Shown: piece by piece, positions 43,321-52,687 of the stretch
Layout: each line of letters opens with the position of its first letter
How positions within the stretch are numbered: the stretch's first letter is position 1
Source: Pseudomonadota bacterium
GTDB taxonomy: Bacteria > Desulfobacterota > Syntrophorhabdia > Syntrophorhabdales > Syntrophorhabdaceae
Assembly (NCBI GenBank): GCA_026388275.1
Contig: JAPLKB010000028.1
Location: 41,178 to 105,177, forward strand
Direction of reading: 5' to 3'
DNA length: 64,000 nt
Notes under the pieces: generated by a model
Databases searched by the model: none
What the model was told of the DNA's origin: nothing
Seen by the model: only the letters and a program-made list of their open reading frames with translations
Program-made: the position numbers and the translations under genes

Positions 43321-43890
43321 ATGCATATTAGAAATGCCATGATAGTAGCCCTTGCATCTTTTGCTCTTTCTCTGTTATTCATTGCCCCGGCGTCGGCAGC
43401 CTGGTTTACTATCGATGATAGCAACCCGTTGACAGTAACCATCTCCGCCGGTCAATTCGAAGGCGGGTTTTACGTTGACGGCCAGCTTCTTACCAGCGGT
43501 TATGACAGCGGATCGATTACCCTCCCGGACAGCGTACACGATTTTAGCGGCTCCTGGATCACCTACGGCGCACCAGCCGGCAATACAGAAATATTGTTTG
43601 CTCGTGCAGGCAATCCCACCATCGTAACGAGCGGACTTATGGCTTCTTGGGAGAATAGTGACGTTATTTTTTCATATTTGGAAGGGGGTTTCGGGTGCTA
43701 TGTCGGTCCAGGTTATTTTACTACCGGCAACACGACCGTATTGCAGGACGGACACACGGAGTATTCCTCAGCCCCCTATATGGGAATTACTTTCGTTTCT
43801 GAAAACCCTGTCCCCATACCTTCAGCATTGCTTCTTTTTGCCCCTGGTCTTGCAGGACTTGCGGCATTAAGGAGAAGATTTAGAAAGTAA
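43321..43890 (+). CDS. Exported VPIP-CTERM protein 7, paralogue of protein 1
   Basis: A 189-residue secreted protein highly similar to the one at 36426 (shared EGGFYVDGQLLTSGYDSGS and DGHTEYSSAPYMGITF). Signal peptide (LASFALSLLFIAPASA) and tail VPIPSALLLFAPGLAGLAAL followed by RRRFRK. The middle of the protein has diverged more than the ends, which suggests selection for variation in the exposed part. AAGGAGG precedes the ATG. Ends at the terminator at 43911. Confidence 0.87.
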   Translation: MHIRNAMIVALASFALSLLFIAPASAAWFTIDDSNPLTVTISAGQFEGGFYVDGQLLTSGYDSGSITLPDSVHDFSGSWITYGAPAGNTEILFARAGNPTIVTSGLMASWENSDVIFSYLEGGFGCYVGPGYFTTGNTTVLQDGHTEYSSAPYMGITFVSENPVPIPSALLLFAPGLAGLAALRRRFRK

Positions 43891-43910
43891 TCATAAACGA
43901 TCAATTATTG

Positions 43911-43942
43911 AGGCAGGGTCAATTTGATCCTGCCTTTTTTTT
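43911..43942 (+). terminator. Terminator after VPIP-CTERM protein 7
   Basis: AGGCAGGGTC pairs with GATCCTGCCT (one wobble pair) across AATTT and is followed by eight T. Confidence 0.92.
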
Positions 43943-44022
43943 CTTCTCGATAATTACCGCTTGCAATCTTATAGCGCCGCAGGTTTACCTACGGGAATAT
44001 TATTTCCGCACAACACAAAATC

Positions 44023-45468
44023 GTGTTATTTTCAAAAAAAAGAGGTAATATAACATCTTATAAGACATTAATCATGAGAGCAGGCAAGAAAATAGGATCA
44101 ACATGGATTCAAGTGCTATTCAGGGACGGTTTCATGCGCTTTTTTGCTCACATTCAGCACATATTCAAAGAAACCTTCGGGCTCGGCCGCGCGGCAACTT
44201 TTACTGCTGTTATTTTAATCGTTCTGGTTACAATTTTTGCTGCTTTCTGGTTCTATCATTCAACTCCGCCAAAAACTATTATCATCACAAGCGGCCCTGA
44301 GGACAGCGCCTTTAACAGGATTGCAGGAAGATATGCCAAGATACTGGCACGGAATGGAATTAAGATGAAGATACTTCCGTCCCATGGCTCCCTGGAAAAC
44401 CTGAAGAGGCTGAACGATCCTTCTTTCCGTGTCGACATCGGTTTAGTTCAAGCCGGACTTGCAAAGGATCAGAATATCGATAAACTGGTTTCGCTCGGCG
44501 GTATATTATATCAACCGCTGATGATTTTCTATCGGGATGGTTTTGACATGGAAACGCTCTCACAATTGAGGGGTAAGCGTTTAGCCACCGGTCCGTTAGG
44601 AAGCGGAACCCATGCTCTGGCAATAACATTACTTTCGGCAAATGGGATTGAACCGGGCGGCACAACGACTTTTCTTGAACTGGACTCGGAAGATGCAGCA
44701 AAGAGTCTGATCGAAGGCAAAATTGACGCCGCATTTCTTATGGGAGAAGCCGCTTCCGGAAAAATTATGTTTACCCTGCTTGAGACACCGGGAATAAAGC
44801 TCTTTAATTTCGTGCAGGCCGAAGGTTATACCCGGCGTTTCAATTATTTGAATAATCTTAAACTTCCCCGGGGATCTATCGACTTGGGGAAAAATATCCC
44901 TCTCCAGGATGTCAACCTGATTGGTCCCACAGTAGAGCTTGTTGCACGGGCTGATTTACATCCTGTGCTGTCCGATCTTTTGCTCGGGGCAGCAACTGAG
45001 ATACACGGACGGGCAGGCATCTTCCAGCGCCAGGGCGAGTTTCCTTCATCCATCGAACGTGAATTCCGGATAAGCGACGATGCAAGTCGGTTCTATAAAT
45101 CAGGTAAAAGCTTCCTCTACCGGTATCTGCCCTTTTTGCTGGCAAGCCTGGCAAACCGTATACTGGCAGTGTTTGTGCCGATATTCATCATTTTAATCCC
45201 GGGACTGCGAATCATCACTGCAGTCTATCAATGGCAGATAAAAATGCGCATTTACAAGTGGTACGGTATGCTGCTGGCGCTTGAACGGGATATTCCGGGC
45301 AACAAAACAACCGGAAAGCAGGAAGAATTGCTCAGACGTCTTGACTATATAGAGCAGATGGTCAATAAGATGAAAGTACCGGCATCTTTTGCCGAACAGT
45401 TTTATATACTACGCGGCCATATCGGTTTCGTCCGTAAACAGCTTATGGAAGGCACACAATTGAACTGA
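44023..45468 (+). CDS. TAXI-family TRAP-type solute-binding protein, membrane-anchored
   Basis: A protein of up to 481 residues. An N-terminal membrane anchor (ATFTAVILIVLVTIFAAFWF) is followed by a TAXI/NMT1-like periplasmic binding domain (IIITSGPEDSAFNRIAGRYA ... GKRLATGPLGSGTHALAI ... LIEGKIDAAFLMG), then a second hydrophobic segment (ILAVFVPIFIILIPGLRIIT) and a cytoplasmic helical tail of about 90 residues. Start is GTG at 44023 or ATG at 44074; neither has a clear ribosome binding site. No TRAP permease is adjacent, so it may work as a sensor or with a remote transporter. Confidence 0.82.
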   Translation: MLFSKKRGNITSYKTLIMRAGKKIGSTWIQVLFRDGFMRFFAHIQHIFKETFGLGRAATFTAVILIVLVTIFAAFWFYHSTPPKTIIITSGPEDSAFNRIAGRYAKILARNGIKMKILPSHGSLENLKRLNDPSFRVDIGLVQAGLAKDQNIDKLVSLGGILYQPLMIFYRDGFDMETLSQLRGKRLATGPLGSGTHALAITLLSANGIEPGGTTTFLELDSEDAAKSLIEGKIDAAFLMGEAASGKIMFTLLETPGIKLFNFVQAEGYTRRFNYLNNLKLPRGSIDLGKNIPLQDVNLIGPTVELVARADLHPVLSDLLLGAATEIHGRAGIFQRQGEFPSSIEREFRISDDASRFYKSGKSFLYRYLPFLLASLANRILAVFVPIFIILIPGLRIITAVYQWQIKMRIYKWYGMLLALERDIPGNKTTGKQEELLRRLDYIEQMVNKMKVPASFAEQFYILRGHIGFVRKQLMEGTQLN

Positions 45469-45615
45469 CATTGTCCTGAATGTTGTTTCATAAGCCATAA
45501 CCTTTTCTCTCCCGCAACTCTATGTGTTCTTCTTTAAACTCCATTGGAATAATAACACAGCAAGGACCTGCATAAACAAATTGCCGTAGACAGCACATTA
45601 CGGTTTGCCAATACG

Positions 45616-47523
45616 ATGTTTATAAAGTATAATATATCCTTCATGTACTCGAGAACAACTATAAAACTTGCCATACTGCTCATCTTAATCCCAACCATTT
45701 TCGGGGTAAGCTTCGGATATGCTCTTGTTAATTACCTTGAAATACCTGACGTTAAGGAGCTCGAAACATATAAACCAAAATCAGCGGCAAGACTCTATGC
45801 AGATGATGGAGTATTATTTGCAGAGCTGTTTGTTGAAAAAAGAGTGCCCATTCCGATTACTCAAATGCCTTATAATCTTAAATATGCATTTATTGCAATT
45901 GAAGATGTGAGGTTCTATAAACATTTCGGCATTGATATCAGGGGCATCGGACGAGCTGCTTTCAAGAACATCATCCGCGGAGGTATATCGGAAGGAGCTT
46001 CAACAATAACACAACAACTTGCACGAAATCTATTTTTGACTTTCAAAAAAAGCTTTAAAAGAAAAATTGAAGAAGCAATGCTTGCAATCCAGATAGAAAG
46101 GACCTACTCGAAGGATGAAATTCTCAATTTGTATCTGAATTTAATCTATCTCGGCGAAGGCGCTCACGGTGTTGAAGCAGCAAGCTACACATACTTTCAT
46201 AAAAAGGCAAGTGAGTTGACACTTGAAGAGTCGGCTACCCTTGCAGCGCTTACGAGATCGCCTTCAAGGCTGTCGCCGTTTAAAAACCCGGTAAAAACAT
46301 TGGAAAGAAGAAATCTTGTCTTGAGAAAAATGTATGAAGCTGGTTTTATCAATGAAAAAACATACTTAGCGGCAGCAAAAACACAAATGGTGCTTGCTCC
46401 TTACAAGGCTTATGAGAAAAAGACAGGATACTTCGTAGAGTATGTAAAACAAGCCCTTGAAGAACACCTTGATGATTCCCAGAGCATACTTACAAAAGGA
46501 CTCAATATAAAAACCACTGTAAACCTTAAAATGACTGAATACGGTTATGAAGCGATAGAGAAAGGTATACAGGCTTACAAAACAAGGCATCCTGATGTAA
46601 AAAAACTTCCTGAAGTAGCCCTTATTGCAATTGAAATTAAAACAGGGGAAGTAAAGGTGCTCATAGGCGGCAGGGATTTTTCCACATCCCCATACAACAG
46701 GGCAGTTCAGGCAAAAAGGCAACCCGGATCTTCCTTCAAACCCATCATATATTTAACAGCATTGGAACAGGGACTGACTCCTAACTACATGATTTTGGAT
46801 GCGCCTTTATCATTTACAAATCCCTATACAAAAGTAGTCTGGCATCCCAGGAATTATAAAAATGAGTACCACGGCAGCGTCACCATGAGGAAAGCTCTTG
46901 AATTATCGCTAAATACCGCCACAGTGAGACTGCTTGAGAAAGTTGGCATTGATAATATAATTGATATGGCAAAGAGATTAAATATAAGCAGTAATTTTGA
47001 ACATAATCTGTCTTTAGCACTTGGAACAACAGAGATACTTCCTATAGAGCTTGCAGCAGCATATGCCGCATTCGCAAGGGGCGGCGAATACATCCCGCCC
47101 ACAGCATTAAGAGACGTCTACACAAATGAAGGTGAGGAGCTTTATAACGAAAAACCGGAAGGAGAAAAGGTCGTAGCACCTGAAACAGCATATGCGCTCG
47201 TAGACATCATGAAAGGAGTTGTCCAGAGGGGGACAGCAAGAAGCGCTTCGAAGATGCCTTATTTTCTTGCAGGAAAAACAGGAACAACAGACGATTTCAA
47301 GGATGCATGGTTCATCGGTTTCTCTCCGAACCTGCTTTGTCTTGTCTGGGTTGGTTATGACAAAGGAGATTTTCTCGGCAATAAGGAATCAGGAGGCACC
47401 GCTGCACTTCCTATATGGATCGATTTTATGTCAAAATCCCTGCCGTTGTTTCCAAACAACGATTTTAAAGTTCCGGAACAGCCGGAACAAAACGATAAGA
47501 TACAAGATAAAAATAACGATTAA
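45616..47523 (+). CDS. Class A penicillin-binding protein (PBP1A type)
   Basis: A 635-residue bifunctional peptidoglycan synthase. It has a membrane anchor (IKLAILLILIPTIFGVSFGY), a GT51 transglycosylase domain (AIEDVRFYKHFGIDIRGI with catalytic Glu; GASTITQQLARNLFL; RKIEEAMLAIQIERTYSKDEI) and a transpeptidase domain with SxxK (SSFKP, about 370), SLN and KTGTT (about 553). The ATG at 45616 or one nine codons later could serve. The glutamine-rich C-terminus ends soon after the transpeptidase, so no extra domain is present. Confidence 0.94.
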   Translation: MFIKYNISFMYSRTTIKLAILLILIPTIFGVSFGYALVNYLEIPDVKELETYKPKSAARLYADDGVLFAELFVEKRVPIPITQMPYNLKYAFIAIEDVRFYKHFGIDIRGIGRAAFKNIIRGGISEGASTITQQLARNLFLTFKKSFKRKIEEAMLAIQIERTYSKDEILNLYLNLIYLGEGAHGVEAASYTYFHKKASELTLEESATLAALTRSPSRLSPFKNPVKTLERRNLVLRKMYEAGFINEKTYLAAAKTQMVLAPYKAYEKKTGYFVEYVKQALEEHLDDSQSILTKGLNIKTTVNLKMTEYGYEAIEKGIQAYKTRHPDVKKLPEVALIAIEIKTGEVKVLIGGRDFSTSPYNRAVQAKRQPGSSFKPIIYLTALEQGLTPNYMILDAPLSFTNPYTKVVWHPRNYKNEYHGSVTMRKALELSLNTATVRLLEKVGIDNIIDMAKRLNISSNFEHNLSLALGTTEILPIELAAAYAAFARGGEYIPPTALRDVYTNEGEELYNEKPEGEKVVAPETAYALVDIMKGVVQRGTARSASKMPYFLAGKTGTTDDFKDAWFIGFSPNLLCLVWVGYDKGDFLGNKESGGTAALPIWIDFMSKSLPLFPNNDFKVPEQPEQNDKIQDKNND

Positions 47524-47617
47524 TAATTCATCCCCGGAGAAAGCTTCGGGATATAAACTTCGCGTGATAATCAAGAAATAGCTGTTGGCTCTCTGCATAT
47601 TCTGATAAAATAAATCC

Positions 47618-49537
47618 ATGCAAAATGATTTTCTGCCCGTATCGCAAGACGATTTGAAAAGGAAAGGATGGGATACCCTGGACGTAATCATCATCACCGG
47701 CGATGCTTACGTGGATCATCCCTCTTATGGTGCTGCAGTAATTGGAAGAACATTGGAAGGGGCAGGGTTTAAAACAGGAATAATTTCCCAGCCTGACTGG
47801 AAACACATTAATGATTTTAAAAAACTGGGGAAACCGCGCTTGTTTTTCGGGATAACCGCCGGCAATATGGATTCCATGGTAGCCAATTACACTGCCGGTA
47901 AGAGGGCAAGGAAGAATGATGATTATTCTCCCGGAGGCATACCGGGTCTGCGCCCTGACAGGGCAACGATTGTTTACGCTAACAGGATAAGGGAGGCATT
48001 CGGCAACATACCCATCATAATCGGAGGCATTGAGGCAAGCTTGAGAAGATTCGCCCATTATGACTGGTGGGATGATTCTGTGAGAAGATCAATTCTGTTG
48101 GATGCAAGGGCTGATATCCTGGTTTACGGAATGGGAGAAAGGCAGGTTGTTGAAATTGCCCGAAGGCTGCTTCATGGTGAAAAACTTGCAGGCATACGAG
48201 GAACAGCCATAGTCAGCAAAATATCCGGGGTCATAGGGCAAGGGTCAGGGGGCAATGGGCAAGAAGATAGTGGCAAGGAGCAAGCGTTAAGAGGTAAGAG
48301 GCAAGAAGATAGGGGCAAGGATCAGGAGGCAAGAGTCGGGGATCGGGAACAGATCGCTGATGACACTTTTTTGCCAAAAGGCTGCATAGAAATACCGTCT
48401 TATGAAGAAGTAAAAAATGATAAGTTGAAGTTCAATGAAGCATTTAAAATAATTTACACAAATCAGGATCCCTTCAGAGGAAAGGTACTGGCACAAAAAT
48501 ACGATACACGCTACATGATACAATACCCTCCTTCACTGCCATTACCTGAAAAGGAGCTCGATAAGATTTACGAATTTCCCTACATGAGAAGCCCGCATCC
48601 TGTATATAGCAAAAATGGCGGCATCCCAGGTTTTGAAACAGTGAAATTTTCCATTATCTCCCACAGGGGATGCTGTGGTGAATGCGCCTTTTGCTCGTTA
48701 TATATGCATCAGGGGAGAATAATCCAGTCAAGGAGCGCAGGATCGATTCTGAACGAAGCAAGAATGATATCCGAAAAGCCTGAGTTTAAGGGCACCATCA
48801 CAGACATAGGCGGTCCTACAGCCAACCTTTATCATGCATCCTGTACATTATGGAAAAACAGGGGCGCCTGTAAGGACAAATACTGTCTCATACCTGAAAA
48901 ATGCAGCAACCTGAAGCTCGGTTACAGTGAAAGCATGGAATTATACAGCCGGATTCTTGCACTGGGAAAAGTAAAACACGCTTTTATTGAAAGCGGTATA
49001 AGGTACGATCTGCTCATTGATAAAGATTCATCGGATTATTTTACATATCTTTGCAAGCATCATATAAGCGGGCAAATGAAGGTCGCTCCCGAACATTCAA
49101 CAGACCAGGTTCTGAAAATCATGAATAAGCCGACCTTCGATGTTTATGACAAATTCGTCATTAAGTACAACGAGATAAATAAATCATTGAATAAAAAGCA
49201 GTATCTTGTAAACTATTTTATCAGCGCCCATCCCGGTTCAACACTTGAAGATACGCTGTCACTTGCCCTTTATCTAATGAAAAAAAATATCCATCCCGAA
49301 CAAATACAGGATTTCACCCCCCTGCCACTTACACTGTCCGGCGCCATTTACTACACTGAAATGCACCCATTTACAAATGAAAATATATATGTTCCCAAGA
49401 CCTTCCGGGAGAGAAAGATGCATCGGGCACTGATACAATACGGAAATCGTAAAAACAGGCCGATAATCCGGGAAGTCCTTAAAACCATTCATAAAGAATA
49501 TTTGTTTAAACAATTTATTCTGAATGAAAAGTCATGA
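47618..49537 (+). CDS. YgiQ-family radical SAM protein
   Basis: A 639-residue radical SAM enzyme. The N-terminal YgiQ domain starts DVIIITGDAYVDHPSYGAA; the cluster motif C-x3-C-x2-C is GCCGECAFCSL (about 351-358), followed by DIGGPTANLY and a C-terminal DUF3362-like segment. Between about residues 203 and 247 there is a low-complexity insertion (QGSGGNGQEDSGKEQALRGK and onward) encoded by purine-rich GGGCAAGAAGATAG-like repeats; it looks like an in-frame repeat insertion in a surface loop. Function of YgiQ proteins is unknown. No clear ribosome binding site. Confidence 0.92.
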   Translation: MQNDFLPVSQDDLKRKGWDTLDVIIITGDAYVDHPSYGAAVIGRTLEGAGFKTGIISQPDWKHINDFKKLGKPRLFFGITAGNMDSMVANYTAGKRARKNDDYSPGGIPGLRPDRATIVYANRIREAFGNIPIIIGGIEASLRRFAHYDWWDDSVRRSILLDARADILVYGMGERQVVEIARRLLHGEKLAGIRGTAIVSKISGVIGQGSGGNGQEDSGKEQALRGKRQEDRGKDQEARVGDREQIADDTFLPKGCIEIPSYEEVKNDKLKFNEAFKIIYTNQDPFRGKVLAQKYDTRYMIQYPPSLPLPEKELDKIYEFPYMRSPHPVYSKNGGIPGFETVKFSIISHRGCCGECAFCSLYMHQGRIIQSRSAGSILNEARMISEKPEFKGTITDIGGPTANLYHASCTLWKNRGACKDKYCLIPEKCSNLKLGYSESMELYSRILALGKVKHAFIESGIRYDLLIDKDSSDYFTYLCKHHISGQMKVAPEHSTDQVLKIMNKPTFDVYDKFVIKYNEINKSLNKKQYLVNYFISAHPGSTLEDTLSLALYLMKKNIHPEQIQDFTPLPLTLSGAIYYTEMHPFTNENIYVPKTFRERKMHRALIQYGNRKNRPIIREVLKTIHKEYLFKQFILNEKS

Positions 49538-50034
49538 GTTTAAAGGAAAATCTGGACTATCTGAGGATGAATAACAAATTAAATATTTAACCCGGATATA
49601 TCATTGGGAACGGTGTCGGGTTGTCCTTAAGCAAACCGCTGTGAACACTGGATATCCCGAATTCTTTGCCGGGTAAACCTCTTATAGATAATGAAGTGAT
49701 GGAAACAGCAAACAATCTCGTTGCGGATGTGTATTGATTTAATGTAGAATACATGAAAGTTTATAATGTGGAATTTTTGTAAAATTAACAACCCCGCCAT
49801 GAGCATATGGGGTATTAAAAACTAAAGTCTAAGAAAAAGCTTTTGCAGCAAACTGCGGGAAATTTATCCGTCAGGATATATACGGATAAATATTGTTTCT
49901 GTTAATACAAAATAGGCCCTACTTGATTCACATTGGTACTTATGCACCCACAGAAATAGGTTTTCACCAGGCCTTTGTCTCTCATGTGAATCTGCTTAAC
50001 AAGCACAAACAGGTGGGAAAACTTTTAAAGGATC
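49538..50034. other. Intergenic region before the histidine kinase
   Basis: About 500 bases with no supported gene. GATTCACAT at 49924 and ATGTGAATC at 49984 form a spaced inverted repeat related to the palindrome that opens the 258-bp element. A purine-rich AAAGGA at 50027 serves the kinase. Nothing else is recognisable. Confidence 0.4.
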
Positions 50035-52263
50035 ATGCAGAAAAAACATCCTCCATCATATGAAGAGCTGATAAGTCTGACAGAACAAATGCGCAGACGC
50101 ATAGCTGAACTTGAAAAATCAGAGGCAGAACTGAAAAAAATGGAGGCAGAACTACGTGAAACCGAAGAGAAGTATAGAAATATCTTCGAAAATGCTACAG
50201 AGGGTATATTCCAGACAACCCCTCATGGTCGTTTCTTAAGTGCAAACCCTTCTCTTGCTCGTATCCACGGTTATGATTCAACTGAAGAGCTTCTAAATGA
50301 AGTTACCAATATCAATACTCAATTGTACGTTCACCCTGAAGACCGTTTTCAGTGGATGGAAACAATCAAAAAACAGGGTTCAGTTCAAAATTATGAAGTA
50401 GAGATGTACAGTAAAAACAGAAGCTCTCATTGGATTTCGATGAATATTAAAGCGGTTCGGAGTAAGGACGGCAAACTTTTCCATTATGAAGGTACAATGC
50501 AGGATATCACCCAGCGGAAAATAGCGGAAAAAGCTCTTATTGAAAGCGAGGAACGTTACAGAACCGCCATCGAGCATTCAAACGACGGCATTGCAATAAT
50601 ACAGGATAGCAAACATTTATATGTAAACAAAAAATTTATTCAAATGTTTGAATACGATAAACCTGAAGAAATTATCAATATGCCTATAACCTTTTTAGTT
50701 CATCCTGACGACCATGAAAAAGTAAGCAACATACACCAGCAAAGGCAAAGAGGAGAAGCTGTACCTTCAAGATACGAATTCAAAGGCATCACAAAGACCG
50801 GAAAAACAATTTATATCGAGCTTTCAGGAACCAGCACCACATACCGCGGTCGGCCTGTTTACCTTCTTTATCTGAGAGATATTACCTCACGCAAAAAGAA
50901 TGATGATGCTCTGCGTACTGAGAGAAACCGGCTCCTGGCACTATCCAACAATGCGCCTTTCGGAATAGCTATGATAGACAAGGACGGTGTGTACAGATAT
51001 GTGAATCCTAAATTCAGAGAATTGTTCAGCTATGATCTGAACGATATTCCGAACGGCAGAGAATGGTTTAAAAGAGTTTTTCCGGATTCCATGTATAAAA
51101 AACATGTGCTCCGAACATGGATCAATGATATTAAAAGCGCAAGGAATGGAGATAAAATAATAAGAACTTTCAATGTAACATGTAAGGACCAGACAATAAG
51201 AACAATTAATTTTTTCCTTGTACAGCTTTTAACCGGGGATTATCTTGTCACATTTGACGATATTACAGAGAGAATACAGGCACATGAAGCCCTTATCAAA
51301 TCACATCAAGAATTAGAAAGTCTCAACAGGGCCAAAACAAAGGCTGTTCATCATATTTCTCACGAGCTTCAAACCCCGCTTGCAGTAATTCAGGGAACTA
51401 TTAGAATTTTAAAAAGAAAAGCACAATTTATTTCTACTGACTACCGTATTATAGAAACCCTTGAAAGAAATTTAGAACGCCTCTTCGCCATTTCAAACGA
51501 AACTGACGAGATATTCCGCGCATCACAGGAGATGGAGGCATCTCTTTTACTTGATGACCTTGATCGCATTCTGCAACGTATGAAAGATATATCGGAAATA
51601 CCGCCTGATATACAGATTCACTGGAATGTTTTAAAAGAATGGACAGATCAATTTCTACCTGCCATAATAGAAGACTTTCAATCTATCGATCTTCTACCGT
51701 TTGTAAAGTTAATACTGGAAAAAGTAAAACATACAGCAAGATACAGACATATACATTACAGTCTTGAAGGGGTAAATGATCTCTTTATCACCATAAACCC
51801 GGTTGTTTTAAAGGAAATATGTGAAGGTCTCATTAAGAATGCAATTGAAAACACCCCTGAAAATGGCGAGATCCTAATTGCTCTTGAGCAGAAAAATGAC
51901 CGCATATGGATTCATGTTACAGACTCAGGTATCGGCATTACCGATGAGAATCAAAAATATATTCTCGATGGCCTGTTTCATACAAAAGAAACAGACCTTT
52001 ATACATCCAAAAAACCTTACGATTTCGGCGCAGGGGGAAAGGGCTTTGAACTTCTCCGAATTAAGACATACGCACACCGTTTTGGTTTTGATATAACCTT
52101 TAAAAGCAAAAGATGTATACATATACCGACCGATCTTGATGTATGCCCCGGTGACATATCCCTTTGTCGTAAATGTAAAACCACGGAAGAATGCTATTAT
52201 TCCGGAGGAACAACATTTTCCATTTCCTTTCCGATTAAACCGGCAGATAAGCTTGTTCATTAA
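50035..52263 (+). CDS. PAS-domain sensor histidine kinase with C-terminal cysteine cluster
   Basis: A 742-residue cytoplasmic kinase: an N-terminal coiled coil (1-45), three PAS domains (about 48-165, 170-290, 300-420), a HisKA domain with the phospho-acceptor region HHISHELQTPLAVIQ (about 438-453) and a HATPase_c domain (NAIENTPENGEILIAL, DSGIGI, GAGGKGFELLRIK). No membrane segment, so the signal is cytoplasmic. Within the ATPase fold, between about 694 and 722, lie five cysteines (CIHIPTDLDVC, LCRKC, EEC) that may bind a metal or Fe-S cluster. No response regulator is adjacent. Confidence 0.9.
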   Translation: MQKKHPPSYEELISLTEQMRRRIAELEKSEAELKKMEAELRETEEKYRNIFENATEGIFQTTPHGRFLSANPSLARIHGYDSTEELLNEVTNINTQLYVHPEDRFQWMETIKKQGSVQNYEVEMYSKNRSSHWISMNIKAVRSKDGKLFHYEGTMQDITQRKIAEKALIESEERYRTAIEHSNDGIAIIQDSKHLYVNKKFIQMFEYDKPEEIINMPITFLVHPDDHEKVSNIHQQRQRGEAVPSRYEFKGITKTGKTIYIELSGTSTTYRGRPVYLLYLRDITSRKKNDDALRTERNRLLALSNNAPFGIAMIDKDGVYRYVNPKFRELFSYDLNDIPNGREWFKRVFPDSMYKKHVLRTWINDIKSARNGDKIIRTFNVTCKDQTIRTINFFLVQLLTGDYLVTFDDITERIQAHEALIKSHQELESLNRAKTKAVHHISHELQTPLAVIQGTIRILKRKAQFISTDYRIIETLERNLERLFAISNETDEIFRASQEMEASLLLDDLDRILQRMKDISEIPPDIQIHWNVLKEWTDQFLPAIIEDFQSIDLLPFVKLILEKVKHTARYRHIHYSLEGVNDLFITINPVVLKEICEGLIKNAIENTPENGEILIALEQKNDRIWIHVTDSGIGITDENQKYILDGLFHTKETDLYTSKKPYDFGAGGKGFELLRIKTYAHRFGFDITFKSKRCIHIPTDLDVCPGDISLCRKCKTTEECYYSGGTTFSISFPIKPADKLVH

Positions 52264-52294
52264 TGCAAAAAACCTCTAATGGCCAGCGTATAAG

Positions 52295-52687
52295 GTGTCA
52301 AAGTGCGAAATAGCTCACACGGTGAGCCGGGTACACGCTTGCGGGTGCGGGAGGCTCACGTTTACCCGAGGGACGAAGGACGTTCAGTCGCTATGCTCCT
52401 TCGGACGCAGGATGTAAATGCATTTAATTGCGTCCCAGCGCAAGCGGACGTCCAAGCGAACATAAGTGAGCGGACATCCTTCGTACATACGGAAAGGAGA
52501 AGGGGGCGACCGGGTAACCGCTTGCGGGTGTCCCGGTGTATATAGTGTCAAAGTGCTAAATAGCTCACACGGTGAGCGAGAAGGGGAGGCTCACATGGCT
52601 TTGCCAGGTGAGGGGGCGACGCAAGCCAGTGCATAAAGTGTCAAAGTGCTAAATAGCTCACACGGTGAGCGAGAAGGGGAGGCTCAC
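52295..52687. repeat. Tandem-duplicated leader with GCTCACACGGTGAGC hairpin upstream of rlmD
   Basis: GTGTCAAAGTGCTAAATAGC followed by the hairpin GCTCAC-ACG-GTGAGC occurs at 52295 (one change), 52545 and 52638. The last two belong to a 93-bp tandem duplication (52544-52636 and 52637-52720) that includes AGGGGAGG, an ATG and the first codons of rlmD. The first copy therefore encodes a 13-codon mini-frame (MALPGEGATQASA) ending in TAA. The region also contains the 51-bp repeat at 52362. Confidence 0.85.
52362..52412. repeat. 51-bp interspersed repeat, copy 1
   Basis: TTACCCGAGGGACGAAGGAC and onward to TCGGACGCAGGA is identical to 63805-63855. It contains the inverted pair CGAAGGA/TCCTTCG around a 16-base loop and could form a hairpin. 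It carries no coding sequence. Confidence 0.85.
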
